Positions 1-13,415 of a stretch of 64,000 bases of DNA are shown piece by piece. Within the stretch, counting starts at the first letter, position 1; every line of letters starts with the position of its first letter. A program made the translations under genes and the position numbers. The notes under the pieces were generated by a model. The model was not told where the DNA came from. It did no database searches and saw only the letters and a program-made list of their open reading frames with translations. Source of the DNA: Certhia americana (taxonomy: Eukaryota; Chordata; Aves; Passeriformes; Certhiidae); NCBI GenBank assembly GCA_018697195.1, contig JAGMWU010000041.1, positions 300,754 through 364,753 on the forward strand, read 5' to 3'.

Positions 1-3000
1 GCCATTTATCTAGATTAGCGTTCAAATGGCATTCTTGGTTTGGCAGATTTAAGTGAGACTGTTCTTAAACAGTGACATGGCACGTTTTAAAAAGTTCAGG
101 CTGTGGTTCCACTGCCATTTTGGAGGAGATCAGCGCAAATACTTGATATAACAGTCAGGTGACCCTGGAAATAAGTGACCAGAGCTAGAGAAGCTCTGAG
201 ATGGGAGGTGCTGACAGAATGAGGTGAACAGAACTAGGCTGGTTTCCCTCTCACTGCACTGGGCTCTGCTCCTCTAACCAACAGCAAAGGTGTGAGAACA
301 CCTTGGAAAGGCTGTTTTTAGAAAGTGATTTTCTGTCTCACCTGACAGGTGTGGCGTCACCTGCTATGGCAGCCCGAGCTCGTTCACTCACCCAGTGGCA
401 AGCAGTTTACAAACCTGTGGTAAACTGCAGCTACTGGAGTTCAGAGGATGCTCAGATGTGCCCACCCAGGCCCTGCCTGACCCAGGGCTCTAAAGTCTGC
501 AAGCAGTTGCATGTGTTTATCCTTTTGTGCACAACATTATCCAAAAGAAGGCAGGGGGAGGGAACTGTTTTCCCCTACTGCTCTTGAAAAGTTGGGAAGA
601 ACTACAGCACACATGCTGCTGGATGTGACTGCTGCATGGGAGAGGCAGACAGTGGGGAGAGAGAGAAGAAAGTGATCCAAAATGATATTTACTGCCTCCA
701 ATCTTATTACTGTATTCCCATAATTCAAAATTACTTTTGTTCTGAAATGTTTTTGCATGTTTAAGTCTATTCTGAACTACAGATCCATAACAGATCTGTT
801 AACAGAATGCCCACAACACTTCACCTGTGTGCATTTTAAGTTGACCAGGTGTTCTCCAGCCAGAACATTTCCTGGCTGTGTCACAGCTTCCTGCAATTTA
901 AACACCGTCTCCAAGGAAGTTAATGCAATTTGCAGCGATGGTTGCTGATGCTGCTCCCTGTCACAGTGGGTTTGTGGGTGCACAAAGGTCTGTTCCTTCC
1001 CTCCCAGTCACTCCAAAAAGAATTCTGTAACTTCTAGGAACTGGTGGGCAAATGCTACATGAAATACGCCCACTGCAGTTCAGGAGGGCTCAGCTCCTGC
1101 CAGGCTCCAAGCCATGCTGGACAGGTGACCAAGGGAGAGGAGCAGTGTCCCTGGGGTGACACACCTGGCTGTGCACACAACCTCAGGGATGGGATGACAG
1201 CCTTCCTAGGATACCACTTCCCTCCTGCAGCTTTGTGGGTGCTCTGGGGCTCACTACTGCTCCTTCCTACGTAATGGTTGTTTCTCAGACACATTTCTAT
1301 CTGCAGTTTTCTCTCACAGCCTTGCCCTGTCCTTATTACTTAGTGCAGCAGGCCACAAGAGGCAGTGTAAAACAGTTTGATCCAATGAAAAAGGAGCAGA
1401 TTTTCTTGGAGTTCATTATCACCTTTTTCCAGTGAAACAATAGAAATTCTTTACTAGTGTGAAATAAAAGTTCCCTTTCTGGATGCAAACTGTGCCTGTC
1501 TGAGCAGAGGGAAAGTGAAGGAGCAAAGCACACAGGAGCTTACAGCATGTTTTGCATCTTTCTGTACCCAAGTAGATGGATGATGTTTTATTTTACATTA
1601 TAGTAAAACATAGAACCTGCTAAAATCTGGAAATGCTGTAAAACGATGAGCAGAATAAGCATATTATAATCCAAAAGAAAATTGATTATTTAGAGTTAAA
1701 CATTCAGAGCAGTGCCCAAGGGCTGAGGATATCACTATTCTGGGAAAGATGTCCCCAGCCCAGCCGAGCACCCCTGAATTAGGGAATATCCCAGAAACTG
1801 AGTATTGCCACTGGGGCCCCCCATCTCACCCAGGAGAGACAGGGAAGATGTCTGATGGCATCCCCTCTTCCCAGGGCTGCTTCCCTGCCTCCCAGGATTG
1901 CCTCAGTTCCCAGTTCAAAGGGGCTCTGCTCTGTTTGCCCCTTTGGGGAGCTGTGGGTGCTTGTCTTGAACCTGGAGTATCTCGCACAGCCCAGCCACAA
2001 CCAGTCACAGGCCATTTGCTGTCATGCCTTTACTAAAACAACACATCTAGACAAAGGCTCCCCAGTGAAGTGGCCAGGGCAGTGATGGGAATGCTGGGCC
2101 CCTCCCAGCCCACCTGCTCCCACACTGGAACAGCCATCGAGTCCCCTCTGGTGACATCACCGTGTCCCAGCAGGTGGTTATAGGTCATGGGGTCAATCAA
2201 CCCCATGATTATGGCAGCTCAGTAAGGATCTCTGATAACAACATTTATAACAAAAAGGAAAGGTGTCTGAAGGATTAGGAGAATATAATGGACATAACTT
2301 TTACACTGTACCTAGGAATCCGTGCATTATAACTGTGGGAATTCTCTGAAAGAACTCTTCCTCTTTCCTTTAATTTTTCCTGTGCTGATTGTAATTAAGG
2401 CCCTTTCCTTCCAAGCCGGCCACATGCCCAGCTGGCATTCTGTGAAAGCTCCGAGGTACTCTCAGGGCATGTTTGATGTCAGTCTGTCCTGATTTATAAA
2501 CCCATAAACACTCTGCCTTAGAGAAAGGAGAGTAATATTAGGTTTTGGCTCAAGGAAGTCAGGAGTAACGCAGTGTGCTGTGTCCCCCCGCAGCAGGGAA
2601 GTCCTGCCTTCCCACTGGGCCATGGCTGTACATCCCTAAATGCAGTGTGTCCTCTCTCCTTGGGGAGCAGTGAGGCTCTCCTGAGGCACAAGGGGAACTG
2701 AGGGACATGTGCAGAGGTGATGTGAGCCCCAAGTCATGAAACAAACCCATAGTCAGAAGGGGGAAAGAGAGATGCCCCTGGTGGGCTTTGAGTACCAGCT
2801 GGGAGCAGAGGGTCACCGATCCAGGTAAAGGGGTTTACAGTGTATTTTTAGGGGATGAAAATGGGAGAGTTAAACTGTAAAAACAGTGTCAAGGGCACTC
2901 AGTGCCAAAGAAGAGCAACACAAAACAAGTTTTCTCCCATCAATACATTCTTATTTGTTGTGGAGCTTAAGGTGCAGAGATTTCACCTCGTACACAGACA

Positions 3001-4620
3001 AAAGCTAAGCCAAGTCAGATCTTATGCCATTCTAGAATAAGCTACACAAACCCACCGACATTTATCAAGGACTGCAGTGCTTAGGTAGCAAGTTGTGGCA
3101 CGGAGGCTTTGTTCTTGAGATGGCTCTGAAGAGCAGTTTTATGAGTAACTGCTTCACCTACTGTACTTGGGCTGAGCTGTGTGACACAGGGCATCACCTG
3201 TCAGCCAGGAGAAGTACTTGAAGTACAGAATCAAGTACAGAAGAAGTACTTGATCAGTACCAGTACTGATCGCCTGGATTGTCCAGTGTGTGCTCAAGGA
3301 CAGTGTTTGCTGTGCTTTTGTCGAAGGCTGCTGTCACTGGAGATGGTCTGGAAAGGCCAGTTTGGTGCTGCTGAGATGGCTTGGAGCAGGGAACTCTGCA
3401 GCAGCGGCACAAAATGCTGCTCAGGGCTTGCTGCCACTTTGGGATTAGGGTCTGTCCCCCACCTGTGACTCATGGCCTGTGCACCTGCAGAGCCCTCAGC
3501 CTGTAGCTGGGCTCTTTCCCGAGCATCCTCCCACTGGGGAGCCCGTCCCCAGTGTGCAGGAGCAGCAGACGTGCCTGTTGGGGAGATGACACCAGAGCAC
3601 ACGTGCGAGGGTGACCTGCCCTGCTCACACCTGCAGTACAGCCATGCTGTGTGGTGCGAGAGGAAGTGCTGGACTTCCTCTGGCATCATGGCCTTAGGTC
3701 TGTGCTTCCATGGAGTCAGTTTGGTGACACTCACCCCAGCTTCCTCAAGCTGGTATTTTCAGATGTGCTACTCAGGTCTATTTTAAGGGTTCTTCCCACT
3801 GCAGGTCTGTGATGAGCATTAGAGCTTTATAGCGCTGCTTTGGGAAGCTATTATCAGTAGATATTAATTATTGAACACTATACCTTCTGGAAAAGTTGTT
3901 TCATCACTGGAAAGTGACCTTGCTAGAAGAGGCAGAGGGAAAGAGAGGCGTATGGTGCCTCCTGAGAGCAAGTGGAGTGATGCGTGGCAAGAGAAGACAC
4001 TAAAGATTTATTGTCTGTGGCAAAAGAAACACAGATCTCTGCTTGTGCAGTAAGTGTTCTTGACATCATACGCCATAAAGAGTGATTGGATGCTGTAGTT
4101 AAAAAGTGTTTCACTGAAGGGAAATAATAGACATTTTCACAGTGCTGTGTCTATTAAGTGTACAAGTGCATGGCTGCGCAGCTGAGCTGGCCCTGAGAAC
4201 TCCAGTGTTGGAGTTCAGGCAGTTTTGAGTTAAAAGACAGCAGGATAATCCCGAGAGAAGACACTGAGAATATCTCTGTCTTCAAAGAAGATCCCTTTTG
4301 ACCTTGGCTGCTACAGGTTCTTATTGCCTGACAGCACACCACTGAACAAGTTCAACATCAGCACTGTTTGGACGCCTCACATGGAGATTTAATTTATTAA
4401 CCTGGCCCTGGCCTTTCCCTGGAATTTCTCTTTTTCCCAGCTCTTACTGCAGCAGTGCGCTTGTCTCCCAGTGATACCGGGAGTTGGAGTTCTCCCTTTG
4501 CTCCAATGGTTTAAAAACCCTAAGAGCAACAGGCATTTAGTTTAAAATAAAAGCTGTGGAGAAGCCAGCGCTCAGGCTCACCTCTCACCCTGGGGCTGCC
4601 TCTGCCAGGCTGGAGAGCAA
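1..4620. other. Non-coding unique DNA, no gene seen
   Basis: No reading frame here gives a recognisable protein. The open frames are at most about 146 codons, occur on both strands over the same bases, and lack familiar motifs. I see no retroposon tail, no tandem array and no tRNA-like structure. The only local structure that stands out is the GTAC palindrome cluster near 3.2 kb, listed separately. The sequence is ordinary in composition and poor in CpG, as expected of methylated vertebrate intergenic or intronic DNA. Confidence 0.6.
3212..3271. repeat. Cluster of GTAC-centred palindromes and inverted repeats
   Basis: Within 60 bases the sequence AAGTAC or GTACTT recurs several times. Two perfect inverted repeats can be read: TCAAGTAC at 3231-3238 pairs with GTACTTGA at 3246-3253, and GATCAGTAC at 3252-3260 pairs with GTACTGATC at 3263-3271 across a 2-base spacer. 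The two arm pairs touch each other, so the two hairpins compete or stack. No function is known to me; slippage-driven duplication is the plain explanation. Confidence 0.7.
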
Positions 4621-4623
4621 GGT

Positions 4624-4747
4624 GTGGCCAGAGAGCTCCTCGATAAATCATCATTAAGTCCATGTGCAAATACAGCAGCCAGGCCCAGGCGCACAATTAG
4701 GCAGCTAATTACGGTGAAAATGCAATTGCACACTTTGCTACAATGGC
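4624..4747. promoter_or_regulatory. Candidate conserved non-coding element with homeodomain motif
   Basis: An AT-rich block with a motif-dense look. It holds the homeodomain core TAATTA at 4706-4711, an ATAAATCATCATTAA stretch near 4633 and a perfect 10-base palindrome TGCAATTGCA at 4721-4730, which resembles paired C/EBP-like half-sites. It abuts a CpG cluster directly downstream. No frame gives a convincing protein. The conserved-element reading rests on appearance only, since I have no alignment; a chance AT-rich stretch is the alternative. Confidence 0.35.
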
Positions 4748-4937
4748 CCCGTGGCCTTGGAAACCGGCCAGGGCGCGGCCCGGCCCGGTGCTGGGACGGC
4801 ACCTCTGGGAAGTGTCCGGCGAGGGGCAGAGTGTTCACGGCGCTCAGACCGGAGCCCGCCCGGGCACAGCCCGTGCTTGGGTTGCCCTTCCTTGCCCACA
4901 CGGGGGTGATAGTGGCGGAGGGGACAGCCACAGCACG
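4748..4937. other. Short CpG-rich cluster
   Basis: By hand count about 19 CpG dinucleotides fall in roughly 190 bases, with a clear rise in GC, against long CpG-poor flanks. It is shorter than typical CpG-island calls. There is no TATA box or recognisable first exon next to it. It could be an orphan CpG island marking an enhancer or an unannotated transcript start, or simply a GC-rich patch. Confidence 0.6.
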
Positions 4938-7779
4938 GGTGTGTTTCTTCTGCCTCTTGTTGCTGTAGTTCCTTTTCCTTCCTTTCCACACGGCAAAGAG
5001 GGGAATACCCAGCCAAGTGGGATCTGTGATTCAGATGACAGTGTACGAGTGTGTGACTGAAACTGCAGCGAGGCTGATTCCAAAGGAACATACAGATTAA
5101 AATAACTGCTGTCACTGTTCAGGGACAGCATTTGCTGTATGAAAATGTCTGATGTGGGAGTGTTGTTAATGCCCCGCCCCTAGGGGTACAGACTGTTCAG
5201 CCACTGCTCCCAATGGCAGGGCCCACCTGAGAGTAGCAGTGGGTGACCTGGGAGCTGAGGCTGGGCAGTGGGAGAACAGCTTTAGCCTCTGCTGTTCCCT
5301 GCACTGATGAGGTGCCACCATTGGCTTCAATTCTGTTTACCTGTGCCAAATAGTTTTCAACCTGCATTTGAATGCTTGCCAGCTGAGGGGCGAGCCCAGT
5401 TCCCAGTCAAGAAAAATGAAGTGCACTTGTTCTGTGCCTGTTCAGCATCTTATGATGCATTTTCTTTATTCTTAGTCTTGTAAAACCAGCAGTCCCTTCT
5501 CCTTGATGTGCTGGTAATTTCTTGAAAGGAATTCAAAGGAACTCCTCATCCTCATTTGGAATTGAAAGCTTGTACTAAAAGTCTGAGGGTAACACTTGTT
5601 GGAGAGAATTTACTAGCCAAAGAGTGAAGATAGAGTCATACATTATAAAATCACAGAACTGCTAAAATTACTGCAGTTTTTAGTTTCAGAATGCATATAA
5701 TTTGTACAGTCTGAGGTGCTGCTCAAAGGAACTTAGTCTGTGTCAGGGGATCTTCATTAGGTTTATTCTGTGAACACAGTAAAAACAGGATTTCTGTATG
5801 GATTCAGGAGGAGAGGCTGCCTGGGCCTCATTTCTATCCATTTCTACTCCACCTGCCATGGTCAGGCCATCAGCTGTGACACGTCTATGTCTTTTCATTT
5901 TTGTGCTCACCACTGCCACTACTTAATCCTAAGGAAAACCATCATTTTGCTTAGGGAAAATGCAATGTTTCACATTTTTTGCAGTTTCTCACCTACACTT
6001 CCAAAGAGCAGGTCCATATCCCAAAATTCCACCACAAAATCCAGCACCGGAGTCAGGAATTGCACCTGTATTTGGGAAAGTCAGTTTCACTGCACTTTGA
6101 TCCAGCGTAGGTGCAAACACAGTGTTACTGCTTGGGATAGAGACGCACCTGCACCTGTAAGCTCTTGCATCCCTGTCTCCTCAGGATTTCCCATCATTTG
6201 TTACCATCTCTGGGACAGGAGGAACAGGCACTGTATTTTCTGATTGTCTCTACCAAGTCTGCAATGATTTATTCCTATAGGCTCTAACTGAATTAAAATC
6301 TTAATTAAGCCTATGCCACCTTTTTCTTCATATTAATTAGGAACAGCCAAATCACTTGTCTGGGGGAAGGAGAAAGAAAAAGATAAAAGAGCAGCAACAA
6401 TTTTTTCTGTTCTGTAGCTGTATTAATAGCCATGGTGAGAATGTCCTCCCAAAGAGGTACCAGAGGCTGGACAGGTAACAGCACAGCCAGTACTATGGTA
6501 CAGGAAACCTCAGTTTTCCACAGAAATACTTTCCTTGAGTGTTTCCTGGTGTCCTTTCACACCTAACTTCTACAGTCCTCACTTTAATAAGACATCAGGA
6601 AATGACCTATTACAGCGGTGAGTTTTTTGGTGCAGTCACACTGAAAACCCTGAGATCAAGTCTGGCTGCTTCCCCAGCACTGCCAAGGCCAGCACTGACC
6701 CATATCCCCAAGTGCCACATGCACAGGCAGGCCTTGGAACACTTCATGGAGAAGTGTCACTTGTCTGTCCTGCTCGTGTTCCACTTACAGCTGTACACAG
6801 ATGACACAGGCTGTGCCTTGAGCAAATTAGAGGTTACTAAGCTCTCCTAACTCTCCAAATGCTACCATCAATGAAGTGTCAATCCCTCACTTTTAGCCAC
6901 AAAGGGATTTTCGTGTGCTCCTCCTTCCATGTTACTCATTTCTTTCTCCACAGCCAGCCTCTCCAAAGGCTGCAGCTTTGCACAAGCTGGCTCATTGTGG
7001 GGAGGCCCTGGCTGAGTTCATGTGCTCCTCTACAGGGTGGAAGATTTTTTCTCCACACACTGCTCCACAAGGCTCGTGGCAAGGAAGTGACCGTTCCACC
7101 AGTTCCCCCTGTGTGCGGGGGAATATGCTTGCACAAGCAAAGCTGCTGTGGCAGGGCTGGGGGCTCAGGCTTTCCCAGGGCTTCATGGCGCAGGAACCAT
7201 CCCAGAGGGACCTGGAGGCGCTCAGAGCTCCTGTGAATCTCCTGCTCAACATTTGCATGTTGACATTTTCTACTTAAGGGGCCTTTTGGAATCTCTGGCA
7301 TTAATTTATAATGCTGTGGTAGCAGGGCAGCAGCACAGCAGGAACAGCCTTTACTTTAGATAGACTTTGCTCTGGAATCTGACTGGATTCAGTGCAGAGA
7401 TTGACCACATTCCTGCCGCTCCTGCTGGAATTTGGTTTGTTCAATTTTGATTTGTCGACTTTCAAATTTTTTTTTCCTGATTGTTTGGCTAGATTTTACA
7501 AGTGTATTTCCTTACTCTTTTCCCATATCTTTATATTTCACATGTTCTAATGGAGTATTACATGACACTGCTGGATTTTATGCACCTTCCGTATGAACTG
7601 AGCCCCAGGATCAGTCCAGGAAAAAAAAGAGCTTGAATTAGTGTACTTGTTTGGCAGATGTAATTCACAGACTCTGAAACCTCCTCTGGTTCATGCAAAG
7701 GTACAATTAGAACCAGGGGGTTTTACACAAGCAAAATGGGTTTAAAAGGGCCATTTGTGTCAGTAAGGCCTTGTATGGG
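4938..7779. other. Non-coding unique DNA, no gene seen
   Basis: This stretch has small overlapping frames only. The longest, 157 codons at 5770-6243 on the plus strand, is rich in Cys, His, Ser and Phe without any domain pattern, which is what a chance frame in this composition looks like. No retroposon or tandem repeat was recognised. Confidence 0.55.
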
Positions 7780-8060
7780 CAAAGGACAGACCAGCTGGAT
7801 TAAATTTTATTACAGCTGGTACAAGGCCCCTTACAACATGCGTGGGTCATTTAAAAATTTTAGAAATCATTTAGCTTCAATCAGCCCTTCATTAGCTGTA
7901 GTTAAATGCATGTAAGCCATTTGAGGACAGTTCACAAAGCTATTTTTACTCATTTAACTACACCTGTTTGAAAATATAACTTGAAATATGCAACTAATTA
8001 CAATAATTGAACCTATGTTTCATTTTTGCCACAGAATTTTTATTTAGAAGTTTCTAATTT
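7780..8060. promoter_or_regulatory. AT-rich candidate regulatory block
   Basis: A run of AT-rich sequence almost without open frames, containing several TTTAAA/TTTAAC tracts, ATTAG homeodomain-type cores and an ATGCATGT-like octamer fragment around 7907. Its texture differs from the GC-richer flanks and resembles many deeply conserved vertebrate enhancers. The call is inference from composition and motif density; no alignment was available. Confidence 0.3.
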
Positions 8061-11000
8061 GCCAGTGCAGGCTTTGGTTCTGTTGTGCTTTCAACTCCAA
8101 AGAGCTGACATGCTCATCAGTGAAAGGATGTAGAAAAGGCAGTGATCTACCCATACTGCAATTAAATTCAGGCTTCAGTCCATGTGTGGCTGCAGCTTTG
8201 GAAGGTAATTGTGCACACCTCATTGCTTTTTAGTTCTGAATGCTGCTGTGGTCATTTACCAGGTAATTCCAGAGACGAGGTCTAAATTACCAGTGATTTC
8301 ATAAAGTTTAAAATATCCATACCTGGTGGGAGGATGCCGGGGCATTGCCTCCTGCCTCCCAGACTGTCAGTCCAGGAGTTCTGGAAGAGCCCCAACCGCG
8401 GGGGGGAGTGGGGTGCTGGGCAGCCCACAGCTCAGTTCTGTGTACAACAAACACAGCATTGCCATGGCAACCACGCTTAATTCGGTTCTGTAATAGCAAT
8501 GACAAACCCTGCCACCTCTCCTAAATCTACCGTTTATTGTGGCATTCCTACCACTTACCTCCAGGTAACCATTCCCAGCCATTTCCCAGCTCTCACAAGG
8601 ATTTTTGTGGGAGCTATTCCTTTGTCCCATCAAACCTACCTGATCCCTGTCTGCTTGCATCTCTCTAAGTAGAATAATTCCAATTTTTATCAAATCCCTT
8701 AGAACTCCAGTGTCCTTTTCCTGGTGGTGTTCCCAAGAGTCTCCTCAGGACAGAGGCAGGAGGCAGCTCAGAGCAAGGTGGCAGTTGTGCTGTGCCCACA
8801 CACCTGCCAGCTGGGTCAGGGCCCTCTGCAGAGTGCACAGGTCCTTTAGGGAGATCTGACTGTGCCTTTCCTCATGGCCCGGTACAGCCATGGCTCAGTT
8901 TGGGCTCTGGGAATAGCTCCTAGCCTTGCCCCGGACTCTGGGAATGCCCCTGAGCACACTGTCCCTGGCAGCGCCATCCCCCAGCCCCAGCAAGCCTGCC
9001 ACGCCAGGCAGATATGAAAGAGTGGGGAGCGTGTTCCTCAGTGTTTCAGTGCTGCTGGATGGATTCCCATCCTTGCCTGGCCCTGTGCTGTGCCCAGGTG
9101 TGTGCCTCTCCAAGCCAAGCCATCTGCACTTCCATGCCCAGGAGCAAATCTGGGTCAGCCCACCTGGGAGGGGAAGGGCACTGGGCAGGGACCTACAGAC
9201 CCAGCACATGCCGCTCCTTCTCCTTTTGCATCACTGCAGCTTTTCAGGAGAGGCTGGTACAAATGTCATCCAAGTACTCAAAGCCACTTCCTTCCTTAAT
9301 TCCAAAGCTGACAACTCCATCACCACCTCAGCCACACCGTGCACAACTCTAAGCTCTGGGTAGCCTTATCCATGCTTTAGTGAGGACCAGATGTTCCCTC
9401 TCTCCAGAGCTCCTCTGAGTTATCTCCCATTCTAAGACTGGCCTCAGGGGTGCCTCCCCCTGCCTGGTAAAAAACTACAGAAAACCAGAAGCTTTGGATA
9501 ATGAAGCAAACATATTTTTGTGGTGCGGTGTGGGCAATTTTTTTCAATCTGCTGCTAGTTTTTAAATATAAAGTATAGCATATGTTTAACACAGAACATA
9601 TGGAAAGAATGAAAAAGCAAATCTTGAATTCCAAGTGTTGTATTTTAAGTGGAAAAGACTCCACAGTGTAAAAGTGGTCATTCAGAAAAAAATCAGAAAG
9701 ATGTACTTATTGTATGTAAATACGTATAAACTTAGTTATGAGAAGGAGAGTTCCCTCACTCTGGGCAGTGTCCAGGCACACACACAGGTGAGTCCTGCTT
9801 TGAGAGGAAGGTGTGACTTCCCAGCCTTGTCAGGAAGGGTGCTCAGCTCAGGAGGCTGCTCAGCACCCCTGCCAGGAGCTCGTGTGCTCCTTCCCTGATG
9901 TAAGTTAGGCTGGGTAAGGCACCTTATTTTTCTGGACAGACTGACACTGCAAAGATTTAATTAATTTCTAAGCCAGATAATTCACTTCCAAATTCTTAGC
10001 ATGAAGTTATGTTCAGTGTAAGAACTCTTCTGTTTGTATTTCTATCTGCTCTTGTATTTTGTATGTGCCTGTGTAGGACAGATCAGTCCAAACTTTGAGC
10101 TGTGAGTTCACGATCTCTTAAGTGCCCAGGCTCCATCCACATGGACCTGGGTGTTGGGAGCAGTTCAGCTCCCCACAAAAGAACAGCAGCAAACACTCCC
10201 CTGTCCCATTATTGACAGGGAGAACTCCTGAGAGGCCGTTTCACACGAGGCTTTTTTTACCAGCAGAGACCCTGAACAGAAGGCAAATGGATAAACCAGC
10301 ACGGCCACCCCTGCATTCCCCCCTGGCACCCCCACATCGTGCCCACAGAACCATGGCACTGCTCGGGCCCAGCCCTGCCCTGAAGGAAACACAGCACGGT
10401 GCAAAGCCCATCATTGTGCCCGAACTGCCCCAGACTGCAGCAGCTCCTTTTTCATGTCCCGGCACTTTGTCTCTCCTTCACAAGACAAGGACGGGGAGAA
10501 CTGGCTTGAATACCACGAGACAGAAAACTCTCTCTTATTTAGAGAAAAAGGACTCAGCAGTGGCAGGGAGGGACCCCAGTGCAGCTCTGTGCTCTCCAGA
10601 CCCACCAGCACACAGGAAGCTTCAGGTGCCATCCTCACTGACTCTTCCTCCTTCCTCGTTTCTCTTCCCTCTCCTTTTGTGTGCAGTCCCAGATAACTGC
10701 CAGTCACTTGGCCGGGCTGGCTCACAGAAGGTGCAGCAGGCACAGATGGCACAAATGCACAAATGTGATCTAGTGAAGGGATGCCAGCACCAACCCCCAA
10801 CAGGTTCCAAGGAACTGCAGTGCACTTAGAGGGATACAGGGATTGGCAAGGTGAAAGCTGAGATTTGCAAGAGCTCGCTGTTCCCAAATCAACAACAGAA
10901 CCCTACAGCAAACGAGCAGATTTCTTTATTAATTTAGCAAATGCACTTAATGCCACCAATCTCTGGGTTTATGTGTAACAAAGCCCCTCCAAAGCCCTCA

Positions 11001-13299
11001 CTCATTATACAAATTAAACTGAGCAGGAGGAAAATGGGAAAAAAGCAAAGGTGGGAACTGAAAACCAGAACAAACTCAGCAGTCTGCTCTGATTCCCATG
11101 GGTTTTGTGAGAGCTTCTGAGAGGAACCATGGCACAGAAGTGTTGGGAGTCAGGGGATCTGGACAGGGTCTGGCAGCAATGGAGTAAATCCCATAAATAT
11201 CCTGTCCCTTCTCAGCACTCGGAGCTCACAACACCCCACCAAATCCCTTTTTACAGTAGTCGCTGGTAATGGACATTTAGGAAAAAATGCACAGGGAAGG
11301 GAGTAAACTCAGCCTGACCAAGTTTCCACAGGACATCTTTCCTGACTGCTGGAGAACAGGGGCATCTCCACATCTGTAGCAGTGATTTCAAATGAGGAAA
11401 AAACATCTCAGGGAATACAGCCTCCACCTCCAGGCCTCATTCCCAAGGCAGGAAGAGAGAACATGCCCGTGAACCCATCCCAGGGGATCCCAGCACTGTG
11501 TGTGACAGGCCAGCTTGGGGGGCCAGGATAGGAGCTCCTGACAGACCACACCCTATCACTGCACAGTCCAGGGATCCTTCACAACCCAGTGTCATGAGCT
11601 GAGCTCACACAGCTGCCTTTAAAGGGACTGTTCCTGATTTTCAACAAGGCACAGGAGCAGAAGCAGAGCCTAAAAATGAAGAGCTGGTAAAACTTTGTGA
11701 CACCGGCACCTGCAGGGGAGTTGTATCAAATGCCTTGGCAGTAAGAAATCTAAGAATGCTGCTGGGGAGTGGGATGCCCGAATATCTGAAAAGTGTGAAT
11801 TACTAATCCCTTTGGCATTCCAGCCAAAGCCTAAGAATGTGCTGGGGGATTTGTTTGCAGGAAGAAAAGTTTTCTCTCATGGTACTAGGGAAGCTGATGT
11901 GGCAGAGGGGTGGGGAACAGCGTGACACCCGTGTCATTCCTGGCCCAGTGCTTGGTGTCAGCAGCACTGAATTGTCACCAGCTGTAGGGCTGGCACAGCT
12001 GGGTCACAGTGGCATCTAGAGGGCTGCCACGTGCAGTGTGCGTGCAGAACGAGGGTCCTGCTGGGTTCTCCCTTCCCATCTGCAGAGCCAGAGCCACAGC
12101 CAGTGCCAGAGTGAGTGCCAGCCCCAGCCAAGCGGGCACAACCCCAGGGAGCTGCACCCTCCTGTCGCAGCCCTGCTAGTTTTCCTCTAAGTGTCCCCAC
12201 TTAAACCCTGCTTACTGCTTCAAACAGATTGACATCTTCCCATAGAATTTCTCAAGTGGATTTTTTGGTCATAGTAATTGTGTGATAACTAGCCTAAAAT
12301 GATTCCATAGTGTCCTAAGTACCACACACCTGGGCTGCCTTCTCTCCTTACAAGCCACTGTCACATGCCAGTCAGATGCTGTATAATCCATGGGCCAGGA
12401 TCCAAATGCTGTGCCATTGCTCCATTATGGGCTCAGAACATGACCCTGGATGACTTATGCACCTAAAGCCATAGTGCACGTGGGTCTTAAATCTCTGAGC
12501 CATCTGAAGAGGAGAGTCTCTCTTCAGAAAGGCCCAGGTTAGAGAGTTGATCAAGAAAAGCACACTGGGAAGTATTCCTAAAGGAAAAGTATTTTAGGAG
12601 AGGCCTGAGTTGAGGTCATGGTGGAGAAGTGGAGTTTGAGGAGAACGAGTCTTCTGACAGTTTTAGTTTATCTGTTACTACTCCTGATTTCAGAGAAAGA
12701 TAAATTGCTTTCTTCTCACAGTGGTTGCACGAAGGGGAGGAAGGAAGAATAATGGGAAATTTTAACTTGTGCTTTAGAGGTGCCATCTCTAGGAACTCTA
12801 TATTTCTGATATTCTGTGTCCTCATAGATAAAAAAGGCCTCAAAGCACTAGGATTTGCTAATTTATGGTTTAACCAAGCTGATTCTTGATTCTATGAGAC
12901 TTGAAGTGTGATGCCTCTACAGTAGCAGATTGATTATCTTTCTTCCTAAAAAAGATATACTGAACTCAGAGAGTTGTTCAGGATGCTGACATGAGGAAAT
13001 TGGCACTAGAGGTCAGGTCTGGTATCAGTCTGTCTAGAGACCCCCATAACATAAATGGAATGCCTATTCACAGCAGGGATTCATCCCAGAAGATTTGGGA
13101 AGAGCTCAAAGAGTGGAGATACGTCTCAGAGAAAACCTCTCCCCTGTTCTTTCCCACATGCTACAGTGCTGCACATGTGGCTCTGAGACCTTCACCTGGA
13201 AGCATGAACCACAATCTGACCCTCCAGTGTCCCTTGGTAGGAGGGGGAGCTGTCCCAGGGACAGCACTGCATGCCACTGGAGATGACAGGAAATGTGTC
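8061..13299. other. Non-coding unique DNA, no gene recognised
   Basis: The stretch includes the longest open frame of the window (10122-10829, plus strand, 235 codons) but its translation is Pro/Ser/His/Gln-rich without domain, signal peptide or repeat structure. A 158-codon frame on the opposite strand (10411-10887) covers the same bases, a usual sign of chance openness in GC-rich DNA. No repeat family was recognised. Confidence 0.5.
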
Positions 13300-13415
13300 C
13301 TGGTTTTGGCAGCACGTGCGTGAGCGGCTGAGAGTCCGCGCTGGGCAAGGTGCACACTGGGCTGGCGCCAGGACACAGAGCACCTTCCCTCTGGCAGTGG
13401 AACGGCCTCGCTCGG
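13300..13415. other. Small CpG cluster
   Basis: About nine CpGs fall in 115 bases, starting with CACGTGCG (an E-box CACGTG) and including CCGCG and GGCGCC. Flanks are CpG-poor. It is too short to call a promoter. A GC-rich patch of no function is equally possible. Confidence 0.45.

Noticed and set aside
10122..10829. Longest open frame in the window (235 codons, plus)
   Set aside because: The translation is Pro/Ser/Gln/His-rich with no domain. Part of it is covered by a long antisense frame, and there are no splice or promoter signals that convince.
12885..12900. GATTCTATGA word like the CR1 terminal octamer
   Set aside because: No CR1 3' consensus lies upstream of it. A single octamer-like word is expected by chance.
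13289..13312. GTGTCCTGGTTTTGG word resembling the start of some passerine LTRs
   Set aside because: The similarity stops after about 15 bases, and no LTR end, duplication or internal sequence was found.
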